From the NCBI GenBank assembly GCA_938038205.1, contig CALHSA010000019.1, forward strand, positions 1 through 41,023: a stretch of DNA of 41,023 nucleotides, written 5' to 3'. Positions 39,790 to 41,023 of this stretch are shown piece after piece. The DNA comes from an uncultured bacterium (GTDB taxonomy: Bacteria; Bdellovibrionota_C; UBA2361; JANWWW01). Under the pieces are notes generated by a model that saw only the letters and a list, made by a program, of their open reading frames with translations, did not search any database and was not told where the DNA came from. Position 1 is the stretch's first letter; each line of letters starts with the position of its first letter. A program made the translations under genes and the position numbers.

Positions 39790-41023
39790 GGCTAATCTTG
39801 GCTTTTATGGTATCTATAAGATTCATAATCCCAAATCTTCTGTTGGTCGTCAAAATTTTAAATAAATTCACAGAATCCAAAAACGAGGCAAAATCGTACT
39901 TTAAAATATCATCCTTGGAAAAATTCACAAGCAACTTTTCCAGTAGTCTGATTAAGCCATTCAAAGTTGGAGTATCTGAGAACCCACTAAAAAAAGGTGG
40001 GTCCTCAATTGACCAAATGTAAACCTTGCTCATACATCCTTTAACTAAATTTTCAGGTTTAAGAAATTCAACACTTGGACGGGGTTTCTCTTTACTTAGA
40101 TCAATAAGGTACTCTAACAGCTCAGAATCAGAGAGATCAGCTAACTGCTCTCCAAAATTAAAGATGGTTGTATGTATAGCTTTTTTATCATTCACAATTC
40201 GATCAAGGTTATCAATCAAATAATCTATTTCTTCAATTGTATTATAACCAGCCATTGAAATCCTCAGAGACTGCTGAATACCTAAAGCTTTGTGCAAAGG
40301 GAGTGTACAGTGATGTCCCAATCTTAAACAAATACCTGCTTCAGAAAGTTTAAAATTGAGAGCTGTAATATCTATAGCGTCAGAATGAATTGTAAAAATC
40401 GGAGCATCAGGTTCTCGATTTATAAATTTTAATCTAGAATCAAATAAAGTAAGTCTATTGCAAAAGTAATCTCTCAACTTTTTCTCCTGAGTTTGCCAAC
40501 CAGTTAAGTTATTCTGCAACCAAGTGATGGCTCTTGATAAGGCAAAAACCTCAGCTATTGGCGGGGTGCCAGCCTCGAACTTGTATGGAGGTTCAGCTAA
40601 TTCAAACCCATCAATTGAAACATCAACAACTGTGCCTCCTCCAACATAAATTGGGTCTAGATCATTCATCAAACCCCGTCTAAACCATAGAATCCCAACA
40701 CCAAACGGACCGAATACTTTATGCCCAGAGAAAGCGTAAAAATCAACATAGCTTAGATTAGGCCTCAAATGCGGAATAGCTTGAGCTCCATCGACCAAAA
40801 AAAAGCCATTATATTTTCGTACTAGTTCACCAATTTCAGAGATAGCTAATTCAATCCCGGTTGTATTTGAGATATGACTCAGTGCCACTAATTTTGGTTT
40901 TAATTTCTCTATAGAACTTAATACTGAGTTTAAAAACTCTTTCTTGTTTAAATTAACCCTAATTACTTCCAACTTAATCCTCTTTCGTTTTGCAACTGTA
41001 ATCCAAGGTAAAAAATTTGAATG
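39746..41023 (-). CDS. sufS: Cysteine desulfurase SufS fused to SufE, N-terminus beyond window
   Basis: The frame is open to the right window edge; its first visible residues are HSNFLPWITVAKRKR, the EHHSNxxPW region of SufS, so roughly the first 120 residues are missing. The SufS part has AFSGHKVFGPFGVGILW with the PLP-binding Lys and LGHHCTLPLH with the active-site Cys. After about residue 270 of the visible sequence a SufE domain follows: ENLVKGCMSKVYIW, with the SufE acceptor Cys, to RRFGIMNLIDTIKAKI. It mobilises sulfur from cysteine and hands it over within one chain, for Fe-S cluster assembly. No other suf genes are visible downstream; ligA overlaps by 44 bases. Confidence 0.92.
   Translation of the reverse strand, partial: HSNFLPWITVAKRKRIKLEVIRVNLNKKEFLNSVLSSIEKLKPKLVALSHISNTTGIELAISEIGELVRKYNGFFLVDGAQAIPHLRPNLSYVDFYAFSGHKVFGPFGVGILWFRRGLMNDLDPIYVGGGTVVDVSIDGFELAEPPYKFEAGTPPIAEVFALSRAITWLQNNLTGWQTQEKKLRDYFCNRLTLFDSRLKFINREPDAPIFTIHSDAIDITALNFKLSEAGICLRLGHHCTLPLHKALGIQQSLRISMAGYNTIEEIDYLIDNLDRIVNDKKAIHTTIFNFGEQLADLSDSELLEYLIDLSKEKPRPSVEFLKPENLVKGCMSKVYIWSIEDPPFFSGFSDTPTLNGLIRLLEKLLVNFSKDDILKYDFASFLDSVNLFKILTTNRRFGIMNLIDTIKAKISHASETGQRRDLQIS

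Noticed and set aside
1-41023. CRISPR array, prophage, defence island or toxin-antitoxin module
   Set aside because: No regularly spaced repeats of 24-40 bp, no integrase, phage structural or cas-like genes, and no toxin-antitoxin pair were seen on either strand.

Overview
The window is a gene-dense, AT-rich stretch (GC by eye about one third, not computed) of a chromosome from a Gram-negative, flagellated, probably aerobic or respiring bacterium. Evidence is an outer-membrane porin, parvulin-type periplasmic chaperones, MotA/MotB with FliD and FapA, PilT/PilU, heme O synthase and a complex I subunit. MotB, FapA, Mfd and the porin look broadly proteobacterial or delta-like (a SAR324- or Bdellovibrionota-like lineage would fit), but no rRNA is present and I cannot place it further. 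I see no prophage, CRISPR array, toxin-antitoxin pair or intact insertion sequence; most of it is core metabolism and housekeeping.

Layout. 1-2403 (-): enoyl-CoA hydratase, acyl-CoA carboxylase beta subunit and the start of an unknown gene. 2460-3656 (-): OprP/OprO-type porin with the only clear intrinsic terminator. 3657-4746: gene-poor AT-rich gap. 4747-7621 (-): pilT, pilU and a hexapeptide acyltransferase, divergent from mfd plus a SurA-like gene (7672-11662, +). 11654-14147 (-): PpiD-like protein and heme O synthase. 14148-14727: non-coding, with short repeats. 14728-16438 (-): PlsC-type acyltransferase and an unknown gene, overlapping head to head with a (+) run of DUF3108 protein, small HExxH protein and fliD (16384-19001). 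19005-25091: tRNA-Pro, asnS, then ogg-fapA-CBS protein (-), tRNA-Gly and motAB (+). 25137-27230: tRNA-Arg, nuoA, metG. 27220-29515 (-): unknown gene, VOC protein, Sua5, RmlC-like. 29544-34426 (+): pepP, tRNA-Ala, TadG-like/TadE-like pair, tRNA-Tyr, rpmI-rplT. 34423-34971 (-): phosphoribosyltransferase. 34994-37795 (+): kinase-like membrane protein and rpsE-rpmD. 37798-41023 (-): sufS-sufE fusion (truncated by the window end) and ligA.

Genome architecture is the most striking property. Operons that are usually large are broken into one- or two-gene pieces: rpsE-rpmD without the spc operon, rpmI-rplT without infC, nuoA without the other nuo genes, and flagellar genes at four separate places. 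Convergent genes end within a few bases of each other or overlap (2-bp gap; 4-, 4-, 9- and 11-bp overlaps) with no hairpin terminator between them. Divergent genes share only 22-63 bp, or overlap. Many start codons, often GTG, lie 5-10 nt after a good -10 hexamer, several with a -35 hexamer at 16-17 nt, so many mRNAs are probably leaderless or nearly so. The more unusual proteins are a kinase-like membrane protein that has lost the catalytic Asp, a large cysteine-rich TadG-like surface protein, an Ogg2-type DNA glycosylase and a SufS-SufE fusion.
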